DNA of 64,000 nucleotides from Celoporthe dispersa (lineage: Eukaryota > Ascomycota > Sordariomycetes > Diaporthales > Cryphonectriaceae): the NCBI GenBank assembly GCA_016584495.1, contig WAID01000012.1, positions 310,001 through 374,000 on the forward strand, read 5' to 3'. A program made the position numbers and the translations under genes. The notes under the pieces were generated by a model. That model did not search any database. It worked only from the letters and a program-made list of their open reading frames with translations, and was not told where the DNA came from. Numbering within the stretch: position 1 is the stretch's first letter; every line of letters begins with the position of its first letter. Below, one piece after another: positions 33,568 to 45,035 of the stretch.

Positions 33568-36388
33568 TCTCAGTTCTTTCAAGCAAACTAGGAAAGGTCG
33601 TGTGAAGGATGATCATGACTTGTGTGTGTCTGTGTGCGTGCGCGTGCGCTGTCGGGAGGAATGAAGCGTGCAATCGAAGGAAGCGAACAGGATATTAGAA
33701 AGGGTGCTGATAGAATTTTAATATTGGCTGCAAATTGAGAAGCCTGTATATTGTTACTTTGATTCATTAATCTGTGCTCCCACAATTGCATCTTGCGGTC
33801 CTGGTGCGTGCAAACCCACTGGAGATTCCGGTGACCCTCTGCTCGAAATCGTGCGTACAAAAATGACTTGATTTTGTCGACAGCCCATAGTGTTATTGAT
33901 TACCTAAAGTAAGTATTTAGTAAATAAAACCTGGAGAGCTTCCCATGTCCATCCAACTCCCAATGCTGCTGGTTGCGCGATAAGGGACCACCAGGATGCG
34001 GTGCTGAAATATGCATAGTATTACAAGTCAAGGTTGTGTGTTAATACTATGGTTACCTGGCTTACATAGCCACAGCTCAGCATGCAGCACATATGCTTGT
34101 TTCGGCGAGAGGGGGTGGAGGAGGGCAGTGCAGGTCCTGGTTCGCCCTATCAGCTCATGGCGTTGCCCTGAAGATCTCTGCACTCCAGACGAGCTTAAGT
34201 TTGGATGCATGAACACAGATATGAGCCCTAGTTCGTCTGAACTCCCTTTCCCCCTCCCCCCTCCCCCCCCCCCAAAAAGGAGCGAGATCACACATAAACA
34301 CACACACACATACACACACACACATACACACACACACATACACACACACACATACACACCACTTTCTGGATGCTTTTTTTGTAAACAGGGCCTTGGCAAC
34401 CACCCTTAATTCCCGGGCAGCCCTGGTTGGTGTGCTCCGTTTCGCTGGAGAAGGGGAACCCACCAGCCCTTTGCCCCCTGACCAGGTGGAGGTGGATACA
34501 GTCGTCCTCTTTAGGAACGGACGCCAGAGTGCAGGTATCCAAAACAATGTTTCAAAACGTCCGTGGGCTCCTCTTCTCGACGCCTGTCTGTGCCCACACG
34601 ACCAAAACCTGGACGGACAAAAATAGAAAAAGCCCTGTGTGTACTGTTGTACATGCCTTTGCCCCCGTCTTTTTCCTTTTTCCACCTTTTTTTTGTTTCC
34701 TCGTCTTTTTTTCTTTGCCCTTTTCGTACCGAGGTCAAGCCATATCATCAGTCGAGCTTTTTCACATAGTGACCTATCATCTCCGAGCCCAAATTGTAAC
34801 ACGTTACCCCATATGACAGGCTGTAAACCACGTCATCACATGTGACTGAATCTCGATTGTTTTTATTTTTCTCCCCTTCTTCTTTGGTCCTTCACATTAT
34901 ACATGAGTAATCCAGTTCTAGACCTTTGATTCTTTTCTTCCCCGCTCCCGTGACGAAGATGTTCCACTGGTGCAACCAAGATACGAGCCACAACAGAGTG
35001 AGCCATCATTATTACCTGGATCTCGGTAGACATGACCCGTGTACTCAGGTACTCGCTGCGTCATTAAGAACAGGAGAAGAAAAAGAGGAGCAAAGAAATA
35101 AATAACAGTAAAGAAGGGGGGGGGCGGAAAGGAAAAGGAACGTACACCTCGGAAATAACGGTCAACTCCCTCCTCCGGGTGCAGGTGGGCAGCACTTTGC
35201 CCACTTACACAAGAGGGAGAAAAAAAATCCCAGTTCCCAATCCGCGCACCCTGTCTTGAAACTCCCCATTTGCACTAATGACCATATCCCAACTGAGCTG
35301 GCTGTGATGGCAGAAGAGGAGAGAGAGTGAGTGAGACAGGGAGAGAGGAGATACTACCATCCCAACAGCCCCTCCTCGTTGTGTTCATTTGAGAATCCCT
35401 ACCTCTTCCTCCTCACACATCTTCCCATGAAGAATCCCCCAACCCCTTGCACGATCCCAGGACAGGAGGACTACACAGCCTCGCAGCCGACACCCCGGAT
35501 CGGGAAGCGAGGCCCCCTTCCCTGAAGCCAGGGAACGCGGCGGGAGTGGTTGGATGACCTGACGAGGCCTGCCAGCGAATATATCGGAGGCAAGAGAACG
35601 TCGTCAGCTACCTGCAATCCCTCGATTTCAGGAGCACCCGTTGGAGCCGTTTCAATGCGGGTGCAGGTATGGATCTGCAGCAAGGGGGGGTGGAGCCAGG
35701 TCCGAACCAGCGGCGTATCGCCGCGAAGAGGATCAGGGATCGCAGGCAGGGGACCGGAGATGCCCACTCACTCGCGTGCAGACACCTACGCACACAGGGA
35801 GAGAAAGACAGAGCCGCCTCCTGACTTCCCCACATCAGCTCATTTACAACGTCAAGCGGACGACAGGCAGGCGTTTCGAAACATATTCACCACCACTGCC
35901 TCGCTCCTCCCACCACAGGAATGATCCCCGACAGCCGCGTTACTGGGAGTGCCAGTGGAGCCATGAGCCGTGGAGACCTCAGGAGATTTTCCCCAGGGTG
36001 GTTGTTGACGATGCCGGACCCCCAAGCGAGGTCCAGCCGAGCCCGTCGAGATGGTTGAATATAAGGGCCAAGAGCCTCCCGTCCTGAGGGTATCACAGGA
36101 AGGAGAGCTTCTTCTGTAGCATCGTCAGCATCGGCTACCTCGTTCATTCTCTTTTTCTTCTTCCAACGTACCCGGCGGGTCTTACATTCTTTTCACAGGT
36201 GCTTTGGTCACCACATTCGTTCTCTTCCAAACTCACCCACAGTCTTGGCCTCATCCACCCTCGATTGGGAAAAAGGAAAAGAAAAAAAAGAAAGAAAACA
36301 CTTCTCGCTGTCGCTTTCTCACTTTCTCTCCCACTCGAAGCCGTTCTCTAAAACAAAACAAAAAAACCACAATCACTCACCCGCCATC
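33568..36388. other. Intergenic region
   Basis: 3' flank of the permease, the CA minisatellite at 34298-34359, and the long leader of the downstream secreted-protein gene. Several short frames (for example 34155-34802 minus and 35641-36087 plus) are low complexity or lack domains. No gene supported. Confidence 0.5.
34298..34359 (+). repeat. CA-based 14-bp minisatellite
   Basis: About four tandem copies of a 14-nt unit, six CA dinucleotides interrupted by one TA, giving a higher-order array rather than a plain CA repeat. Confidence 0.85.
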
Positions 36389-38933
36389 ATGCTGTTCCAC
36401 AATGTCGGGGCCTTTGCTGCCCTCTTGCTCTTCTCCCGTGGCGCCCTCGGAGCCGCCATCAGCACCAACGCCACAGCCACTGATGACTCCTGCGAGCCTG
36501 ATGAGACCCTCACCCTGACTGTCCAGCCCTCTGGCTCTGCGGGTCTCCAGAGCCTCACCCAGGCCGGCTCTTCTTTCCCTACCTCTGGAGCTGCGTCCCC
36601 ATCCGGCGTCCCTCCTCCCTCGTCCAACGGCACTGTGAATGCTGCCGGTGCGGCCTCCGAGTCCGTCGTCACCGAGACCATCTACACCACAAACATCTAC
36701 ACCGTCACGAGCTGTGCGGCCTCCATCACGGACTGCCCGGCCCGCAGCTCCGTACTGTCCACCGAGGTCGTGGCAGTATCCACCACCCTAAGGACGGTCT
36801 CTGCCGGCGTCGCTGCCGTCTCTGGTGCCGCCCACAGCTCCGGCCTCCCGCCCGTGTCTGGAGCCGCCGCCGTCTCGGGTGCTCCTCGTGGCTCAGGCCT
36901 TCCTCCCGTGTCCGGTGCTGCTGCTATCTCCGGCGCTCCCCGCGGCTCGGGTGCTCCTGTTGTGTCTGCAGCCGGCGCCGTCGCCTCTGGAGCTCCTCGT
37001 GGCTCTGGAGTCCCCAGTGGTGTCCCCAGCGGGAGGCCCAGTGGTGTTGTGAGCGGTCATGCCAGCGGCTCGGGCTCAGCTGCCCTCTCCTCGGCGGCTG
37101 CTGTCGTCGGCGCCCAGAGCAGCTCCTCGGCCGCGGTAGAGGTCGTGACCGAGACCATGTACACCACCAGCCTCCACACCGTGCTCTCGTGTGCCGCCTC
37201 GGTGACCAACTGCCCCGCCCGCAACCAGTCCGTCTCGACCGAGTTCATCCCGACCTCCACCGCGGTCGTGACCCGCACCCTGACTCCTGGCGTCGCCGCC
37301 GTCAGCGGGAATGCCACCACCGCCGCCGTTGTCGCCTCCTCCGCGGCTGCTGTCACGGGCGCCGCCAGCAGCTCGTCTGTCGCTGCCGTCGAGGTGGTCA
37401 CCGAGACCATCTACAGCACCAGCATGGCCACAGTCCTCTCCTGCGCTGCGTCCGTCACCAACTGCCCCGCCCGCAACGCGTCCGTTGTATCCACCACCGT
37501 CATCCCCGTATCCACCACCGTGCGGACCATCACCTCGGGCGTTGCTGCTGTCACCGGCGCTGCCGTCACCGGCAGCACCAGCGCGTCCGGCGAGCAGACC
37601 ACCCTGACCATCGCGGTGACCCAGGCCCACACAGTCGTCTCGTGCGCCGCCAGCATCACCAACTGCCCTGCCGCCACGGCCACGTCTGCCATCTCTGCGC
37701 TCCAGTCCTCGCTGGGCTCCTCTGCCATCAAGACGGTGATCGTCACCGACACCATCGGCGAGACCACCACGATCTGCCCCGTCACCGCGGCCGAGGGTGT
37801 CTCCTCCTCGGTGGCCGCCAGCCTGAGCTCTGCGGTCGTGACCACCACCGTCTCCGGCTCTGTGTCCTACTACATCCCCTCGGCGACCTCGTCCGCGGAG
37901 GCTGTCGCGGTGACCAGCGTCGTGACCAAGGTCCAGCCTACCCACTCCGTGGTGACCATCACCGTCAGCGGCAAGGGAGACCACCTCCCTGAGCTCGTAC
38001 GACGTCACCAGGACCATCACCACCACTGCCGCATCCAAGCCCACCTCGGCTGCCGAGGCCGTCACCACCGAGGTCGTCGTCAGCAGCTCTGTCGTCCAGG
38101 TGCCCCACGTCGTCACCATCACGGTCTCGGGCGTCGCCACGACCTCGTCGACGCTCGTCCCGTCCACGACCGTCATCACCAAGACCGCCGTCGCCAATGC
38201 TGCCTCTACGACCACCGAGTCCGTAGCCACCTACCTCTCCGTCGGCCAGACCCAGAGCGTCGTGACCGTCACCGTCTCCGGGGTCGAGTCCACCTCCACC
38301 TCCATCGGCCGGGTCACCAAGACCGTCACCATCTCCTCCGAGGAGACCTCTTCTTCCTCTCCCGTTGAGGCCAGCGCCCCTCCTGCCTCCAACGGCACCG
38401 TTGTGTACAAGACCGTGACTTCGCAGCTGCCCGTGGAGACTGTCGTCACTGTCACCCTGGGCACCCAAGGTGAGTCTCCTCTCTCTCTCTCTCTCCCTTC
38501 TTCTCCCTAAGATCTGTCCCGGAAGCTAACCTGTGACCGAATATGACCAGTCCTGACAAGCACCGTCTCCACCTCGGCTGCCATCCAGACGGCGTCCACG
38601 ACCGCCAAGCCTATCGTGTCGACAGTCTATGTCACCGTCGGGTCGGGCTCTACGGCGCAGGTCCTCACAAACACCGTGACGGCGTCTGAGGTCGTCGCGC
38701 AGGAGACCGTGACCCTGACAATGACGGGCTCGGGCGGCGTTGCGTCCACCATGACCCTGACCGTCTCGTCCAAGACGACCCAGACTGCCGAGGCTGTCAC
38801 CACACCCAAGGCTACAGGCCAGGGCCACGGCTCCGGGCTCACGGGTAACCAGTGCAACGCGTCGACCGTGACCCTCATCTCCGTCTCGACCGTCTGCGGC
38901 TCAGCCTGCCCAGCTTCGGCCACGGCGCTGTAA
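36389..38933 (+). CDS. Secreted Ser/Thr-rich repeat protein with Cys-pair modules (one frameshift)
   Basis: Two exons, 36389-38469 and 38551-38933, phase 1 intron GTGAGT...CAG; 820 aa after correction. I chose the ATG before a signal peptide (residues 1-22) rather than the longer upstream frame, which reads through the leader. Four modules start near residues 90, 251, 335 and 405, each with Thr-Glu-Thr-(Ile/Met)-Tyr or a relative, then Ser-Cys-Ala-Ala-Ser-x-Thr-(Asn/Asp)-Cys-Pro-Ala. Modules 1 and 2 are separated by an Ala/Gly/Ser/Pro linker with Gly-Ala-Pro-Arg-Gly-Ser-Gly repeats. The C-terminal half has repeated Val-Val-Thr-(Ile/Val)-Thr-Val-Ser-Gly. No GPI-type tail. Likely a cell-wall or adhesin-like protein (inference). 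An extra G in the run 37975-37977 shifts the frame near residue 530. Confidence 0.8.
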
Positions 38934-40165
38934 GAAAGAAAAAGAAAAAAAAAAGATAACGCCATGAGCAACCCCTCTTCTTCGAAGATGAGATGATGAA
39001 GCCAAGAATTTAGCTTCACGGGGTGTTCTTCTTGCCTGAGAAGCCCTGGCTGGCTTCTTGGGGCTCTGGATCATAAGTGTGCATCGAGTTTTGGTCTCCC
39101 CCCCCCCCAACACCAGGATCAGCAGCGGATGGATGAGCTGCCCTTGCAAGGATTTAGGAACGAGGACTGTTTTTTGTTTTTACCTTTTTTTTTGGCCTTT
39201 CTTGCATGTACATACTTTTTCATATGCACAGGCACTCGCTCAGGTGTCCTGCTCAGTTCCGCTGCAATGAAAGATATGAGCCTTCGACGAGCTGTCTCGC
39301 GATCTTGGTGACATGAACCGGCCTCTGCCTTGATATGTGTGTGTGTGATGGCCAGCCTAGGCTTGATTGGCAGGAGGAGCTCTCTGAGCGTCTCGCCAAT
39401 CTGATGACAATCAACTCGGAGGTCGCCTTTATTTATCATGTCCTCCTAAAAGTTGTTCATCTGGCCGCTGTTGGCGTTGAGGGCGGGGTAGACTCCGTTC
39501 ACCTGCACTGCTCTCCTATCTGCCGAGGGGAAGAGAAGAGGAAGCTCTCATGATACAGATGCTCAACATTAATAGGGGGTATTGTAAATGGGCCGAACTA
39601 GCTCTGTCCAAGTAGAGAGGGCGTCCAGAGTGAGCATAGTCAGCTTTGAGAAGAGAAAGAGAGAGAGAGAAAGAGAGAAGGAGAGAAGGAGAGAGAGGGA
39701 GGTGCAACTTCCCAAAGCGCACAGATCATAGATAACAACATATGGCAAGTACGTACCTTGGTACCTGTCTTTATCGATAAGACTTACACAGATCGTCGTG
39801 GAAACGATAGCAGGGGGGAGACGACGTCACCTTTCCCAAAGAGGCAAGAAAATCAACAAGCACCAACCACCCACTGACCAGGATCAGTGACCAGTCAGCC
39901 AGGGCAGGTGGCAGGGGGCCAAGTTCCAGCCACCAACGCAGGCACGACAGGACAGGCCTGCTGCATTCCTGCCTAAAAGGTTCACAAGAACAGGAAAAAA
40001 AGAGAGAAAAAAGGGAAGAGAAGAAAAAAAATAAATTTAACAACAAGCGCAGGTCGAGCGAAAGGGTGACGACACCATATGCATTCCTCTCGACGACAGC
40101 GATATCGTGAGGTACTAGACGACATCTCAGAAACCCTTATAGGAATCTCCCTCGAACCAAGACTC
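38934..40165. other. Intergenic region
   Basis: 3' flank of the secreted repeat protein and leader of the kinesin gene. A GA-rich run at 39653-39700 and GTAC-rich palindromes near 39745-39765 are present; no gene supported. Confidence 0.5.
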
Positions 40166-42126
40166 ATGCCCGCCGCCGCCCACGCCCTCGTCGACCCGCG
40201 GTCCGTCCGCTCCTCGGCCTCGACGCCGTCGTTACGAGCTCGCGATGGCACGCTTCCCAGGATGGACAATGGAGGAAATGTGCGCGTCGTGGTGCGCGTC
40301 AGGGCCTTTCTGCCTCGAGGTATGTGTGTGTGTGATTCTTGTCCCTGTCCATGCGCCTCTCTCTCTCTCTCTCTCGCTCTCGCTCTGGATGCGTGTGCCC
40401 TGTTTGCTGACGCGTGTCTCCGTCGTGTGATTACAGAAATCGAACGAGGCGCAGAATGCCTCGTGGACATGGACCCCATCAGCCAGGTCACGACCCTCCT
40501 CCCCCCAAATGACAGCGACCCCGCCAACAGCAGATTGACCAAGGCGCGGAGGACCATCGAGGAGAGAAGCTTCACCTTCGACAACTCCTTCTGGAGCCAC
40601 AGCCCCAGCGACCCTCACTACGCCCACCAGGAGGATGTCTACAACAGCCTCGGCGAGGAGTTCCTCGACCACAACTTCGAGGGCTACCACACGTGCATCT
40701 TCGCCTACGGGCAGACCGGCTCTGGCAAGAGCTACACTATGATGGGCACCCCGGACCGCCCAGGCCTCATCCCTCGCACCTGCCAGGACCTCTTCGAGCG
40801 CATTGAGGCCGCCCAGAACGAGACGGCCAACATCTCGTACAGCGTCCGCGTCTCCTACTTCGAGGTCTACAACGAGCACGTCCGCGACCTGCTGGTCCCC
40901 GTCGTCCCCAACCAGGCTCCCTACTACCTCAAGATCCGCGAGTCCCCCACCGAGGGCCCCTACGTCAAGGACCTGACCGAGGTTCCCGTCCGCAGCATCG
41001 ACGAGATCCTGCGCTACATGAAGATGGGCGACAGCTCGCGCACCACCGCCTCCACCAAGATGAACGACACCTCGAGCCGCAGCCACGCCGTCTTCACCCT
41101 CATGCTGAAGCAGATCCACCACGACATGGAGACGGACGAGACCACCGAGCGAAGCAGCCGCATACGCCTCGTCGACCTGGCCGGCAGCGAGCGCGCCAAG
41201 GCCACCGAGGCCACGGGCCAGCGCCTGCGCGAGGGCAGCAACATCAACAAGTCCCTCACCACCCTGGGCCGTGTCATCGCCGCGCTGGCGGACCCCAAGG
41301 CCAACCACCGCCCTGGCAAGGGCGGTGCGCGTGGCGCCAAGGACGCCGTCGTCCCCTACCGCGACTCCATCCTGACCTGGCTCCTCAAGGACTCCCTGGG
41401 CGGCAACTCCAAGACCGCCATGATCGCCTGCATCGCCCCCTCCGACTACGAGGAGACCCTGTCCACCCTGCGCTACGCAGACCAGGCCAAGAGGATCCGC
41501 ACGCGCGCCGTCGTCAACCAGGACCACATCTCCAGCGCCGAGCGGGATGCCCAGATCGCCGCCATGGCCGAGGAGATCCGCGTGCTGCAGGTCTCGGTGA
41601 GCGAGAGCCAGTCGAGGGAGAAGAACGCCAAGGAGCAGGGTGAGAAGCTCGAGGAGTACCAGAACCGCGTGGGGAGCATGCAGCGCATGATGGAGGAGAG
41701 GGACAGGTGTACGAGGCCAAGATCAGGTCGCTGCAGACCGAGAACGAGGCCCTGAGGCTGCACCTGAAGCTGGCCCTCGAGAGCCTCAAGAATCCCATCT
41801 CCGTCGTCCCGAGCGCGAGCCGACCTGGCACGGCCGACGGGCTGCCGAAGGAGGACGGCGGGGAGAAGAAGCAGGAGGCAGACCAGGCCGGAGGAGGCGA
41901 AGAACATGACGAGACCTACTACGAGGACAGTGACGAGGACGAGGCGTACGACTCGGATGACTACGAGGACCGCCACGACGAGATGCAGGACCACATGCAC
42001 GCCCTGCTGAAGGACCTCGGTATGTTCAGGAGGAAAATCGGGGACGACAAGGGCCGCTGGTTTCATAAACATGAGGGAGGAGGGAGCGGTGCAAGACGGC
42101 CGCTGGGGTTGAGGGATGATGGCTAA
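40166..42126 (+). CDS. Short kinesin-3-type motor protein (one frameshift)
   Basis: Microtubule motor. Exons 40166-40319 and 40437-42126; the 117-nt intron (GTATGT...CAG, CTGAC branch) is a multiple of three, so the frame reads through it. I chose the ATG at 40166, where GC-rich third positions begin; 40263 is an alternative and 40079 is upstream in frame. The motor domain has Gly-Gln-Thr-Gly-Ser-Gly-Lys-Ser (about 143-150), switch I Asn-Asp-Thr-Ser-Ser-Arg-Ser-His and switch II Asp-Leu-Ala-Gly-Ser-Glu. A neck coiled coil follows, then an acidic tail with Asp/Glu/Tyr repeats. At 614 aa it lacks the FHA and PH domains of long kinesin-3 motors. A missing G at 41706-41707 breaks the coiled coil; both halves are plainly one protein. 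Probably organelle or vesicle transport. Confidence 0.9.
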
Positions 42127-42804
42127 CGCCCGACCTGTTGTCATGGCCGGGAAACCGATATGCTTCACACGATGGAATGAACTTTTTTTGTTTGTTTGTT
42201 TCTTGGGAGACCTACTCGGTTGGAGGGATGCAAGGTGTTCAGGCGCACTCCAACAGAGGATTCTGGGTGGCGGGAACAGCCACCTGCAGCGGCACTGTAC
42301 TATTGGGTAAAGAAGGAACAGGCACATACGATCGACATGATTGGGACAGCATCCGTTCCGTATTGGCAGGATGACCAAATACAGATTTCTATCTTAACTT
42401 ATTTTCCACCTGGACCTATTTTCTCTTTTTGTGTGTGTGTGTGTGTTTCTCAATTATTATTTCAGGGAGAACGCGAATAAACAATTCTTATAAGTATATT
42501 TAGGAACACGAATTCGCTATGACCAAACGACAGAACAGAGACACGCTTGCAGAGATACACCATCCGCTGTCCGCCCATCCCAGAGCAGATAAAATGACAA
42601 AACAGACAGGCGCTTTTTCTCCTCCTCGCTACCCACCCAACCCATCCGAGAACAAACAAAACGCTCAAACGGAGACACGCTTGCACAGAAAATACCATAC
42701 GCTACCCCACCCAGCCATCCCAGAACAGACGAAACAACAGAATAAAGACACTCTTGTAAGAGACGCTGGTAGAAACACGCTCCTCGCTGCCCAACCCTCC
42801 CATC
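42127..42804. other. Convergent 3' region with degenerate repeats
   Basis: Between the convergent kinesin and Met-Gly-Cys genes. Contains a GT run at 42431-42446 and the degenerate repeat listed at 42538-42814. No gene. Confidence 0.6.
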
Positions 42805-42814
42805 CTAGTGCGCT
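42538..42814. repeat. Degenerate tandem repeat of about 67-70 bp
   Basis: About four units. Units 1 (from 42540) and 3 (from 42674) both begin GACACGCTTGCA and carry CCATCCCAGA(G/A)CAGA about 45 nt later. Unit 2 (from 42607) keeps CGCTACCCACCC and CCATCCGAGAACA. Unit 4 is the weakest and overlaps the end of the minus-strand gene at 42805. The array therefore forms the probable 3' UTR of that gene. Confidence 0.55.
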
Positions 42815-43256
42815 GTTCCTCCTCCCATCAACCTGGGGGGAACCCATCCCACAAAGTACCCGTCCTCCTCTCCCGGCTCGACCCTCCTCGCCTGCCGCAA
42901 CGGCAGCACGAGCAGGCGCGCGTCGCTGCTGGCGGGGGAAGCGCGGATGGTGTAGGTGCGCCTCTGATCGCGGTGGCCCGCCTGGTCGGGATGTGTCTTG
43001 AGGAGGCCCGGGCGCTCGCTCCCGGGCAGCTATCGAGTCGCGTCCGTGGTCAGCAACACGTCCGGGTGAGAGATATAGTGAAGATGATGTCGGTCTCGGA
43101 CACGGTTGTCAGAAAACTTACATTCAGGCGGAGACGGCCTAGGATTCTAGTCTTAGTCCTGCCGAGGGACCGCTTCGTGCGGGAAGTGCGCGAGGTACGC
43201 CTCGACGACTGGAGTCCCAGCTCTCCCTGGGACTCGGATCGAGGTGTACAGCCCAT
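42805..43256 (-). CDS. Small putative N-myristoylated protein
   Basis: Reconstructed from two exons, 43122-43256 and 42805-43029; the 92-nt intron has a GTAAGT donor, a GCTGAC branch and a TAG acceptor in phase 0. The product is 119 aa. It begins Met-Gly-Cys-Thr-Pro-Arg-Ser, which fits N-myristoylation at Gly2 with possible palmitoylation at Cys3. The N-terminal half is rich in Ser, Arg and Thr. The C-terminal half is more ordered, with Arg-Arg-Thr-Tyr-Thr-Ile-Arg, Leu-Leu-Val-Leu-Pro-Leu-Arg and Tyr-Phe-Val-Gly-Trp-Val-Pro-Pro. Codon use in exon 2 is strongly GC3-rich, supporting coding. I do not recognise the family. Membrane association is an inference. Confidence 0.6.
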
Positions 43257-43839
43257 GCTTCCTGTGGTGGTTGTTGAATTGCAGAGGCCAGAGAAAAGAG
43301 AGGGGGCATAATGCCGTGAAGGTGGTTAAATGACGAGAAGATTCCTCGTGTTCGGTTGGCTGTGTTGATGAGGGAAAAGAAAGAAGAAAAACAAAAATCC
43401 AGGTCTCGCAGCAAGGGACACGACCTGCCTTTATATATTCTGCTTCTTGTGAGTCTTCTGCATGGCTTGTCAACCATAGAACGCGGGGGACGAATTTGTG
43501 TGCGGCCTAAATATCGACGAACGATCCTAGTGTCTCTGTGTACGATGCTGCTAAGCCAGAGCCGCAAGAGTGTCATGAGCCGTGGACGTATCCTAGCTCA
43601 CAGCCACGGCGTCCTCCTAGCTCCCTAGAGGGGCCAAAAGAAGAAGAAAAAAAAGGACACGACCAGAAGTAAGGGGTAGCTCGCGCTGCCAGAGGAGGAC
43701 GATGCCGCCCTAGGGCTCCTCTTGCCCAGGTGATGACGAAGTCCATGTCCGACCCACCCTGGGTCTTGAAACAGCTGACCAGATGATGATGACGATGACA
43801 ACGATGATCCGGCAAGCAGACGAGGGCTAGGCCGGTCCA
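43257..43839. other. Intergenic region
   Basis: Leader of the Met-Gly-Cys gene and 3' flank of the pICln gene. A minus-strand TATATAAA is at about 43431-43438, roughly 175 nt upstream of the Met-Gly-Cys start. No further gene. Confidence 0.5.
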
Positions 43840-45035
43840 CTACTCGGTTCGAAGCCTCTTGTTCTGTCCCTCTCCATGTCCATTGACCTCTTCCCGCGGT
43901 CGAACCCTTCCTGCACCCTCGCCCAGGCCCTCCTCGTCCACGCCCTCCTCGCCCAGGTCCTCCTCGCCTTGAGACTGGGCCGCCTCTCCCTCTTCTCCCT
44001 CCAGCTCCTCCAGTTCCTCCAGTCCATCTAGTTCTTCTAGTTCTTCTTCTTCATCAAAGTAGTCGTCATTGATATCCTCCTCGTCATTATCACCCCCGTC
44101 GATCCATTTACCGTTCTCGTCAAAGTACTGGCCGATATTCACGGCAGTGATCCAGCCTGAGCTGCCAGGCATGGGCGGGGGCAGGCCGCCGGTGGCTGTG
44201 CCCCGAAACACGCCAGGCAGGCCCTCGACAGCCTCAGCTGGTTCTTCAACGGCCGACTCGAAGACGATGCGGTCCGAGTAGTCCTGTCCACCGTCGTCCT
44301 CGTCGTCCTCGTCGGCTAGGTCCGGGTGCAGGTTCTGACAGGCTGTTATGGCACCGAACAGCTTCTCCTGCTCGGTCTGGGCAGCGGTACCACCGACTAC
44401 GCCGGTCTCAGCCCCAGCCCCGGCGGGCGAGGAGAGGTCTGTGGACGAGGCGGGGGGTACCAAGGTGAGCTGCACGGTGTCGAAGGTCTCGTCATCAGCA
44501 CCGCCGTCAGACAGGTCGAGCTGCAGCAGGACGCAGGGAGCGCTGTCTGCATCGGCGTCAGCATCAACAGGGCCGGCTGAGGGATCAGCCTTGTGCTGCA
44601 TCGCATGCAGTGCTATAGAAGGGTAGGGGATCTGTATGCCCGTGCCCGTCTTGGTGTTGAAGACTGTGAGGTTCCTGAGGTTTCTTCTATCAGCTGCCGC
44701 CACGCGTATCTAGCAGAGGAGGAGGACCTGCACATGTGGCACAGCGTGTGTTTGTGTGTGCGGGAGGGAGAGAGGACTTACTCAGAGGTGATGAACAGCT
44801 CGATGCCGTCCTGTGAGACCATCTCGCCCGGGTCTCCATCAGAGGTGGGCGCGTCTGCCGGGAAGACGGGCAGCCTGGACTGCTGTTCTCTGGGCAGCCA
44901 TGCCTTGGCATCAGTGGCGTGGTAGTGCAGCACGGGCTTGCCATCGTCGAAGCTCGCTGGCGTGGCGGACTGGTATTCGCCCAGAGGGAGGAACTCGTCC
45001 ACCGAGGGTGCAGAGTGTATCGTGGTCGGCAGCAT
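43840..45035 (-). CDS. pICln / Voldacs-family protein
   Basis: Homologue of pICln, the Sm-protein chaperone and methylosome subunit that helps assemble spliceosomal snRNPs (S. pombe Saf5 is a relative). Exons 44782-45035 and 43840-44674, 362 aa. The 107-nt intron (GTAAGT...CAG, GCTGAT branch) is phase 2 and joins Phe-Ile-Thr-Ser-Glu to Asn-Leu-Thr-Val-Phe. The PH-like domain includes Ile-Gln-Ile-Pro-Tyr-Pro-Ser-Ile-Ala-Leu-His-Ala, the usual family core. The middle and C-terminus are highly acidic, with Glu/Asp-Leu-Glu-Glu repeats, ending in a basic Lys-Arg-Leu-Arg segment. The acidic tail and Trp-Ile-Thr-Ala motif agree with the family. The exon 2 boundary rests on the consensus join; the frame upstream of it is not coding. 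Confidence 0.85.

Noticed and set aside
34028..34802. Minus frames rich in Cys-Val repeats
   Set aside because: Translation of the CA minisatellite at 34298-34359.
40232..41527. 431-codon minus frame opposite the kinesin
   Set aside because: Antisense shadow of the GC3-rich motor-domain exon; its translation is Val/Gly/Ala-rich without any family signature.
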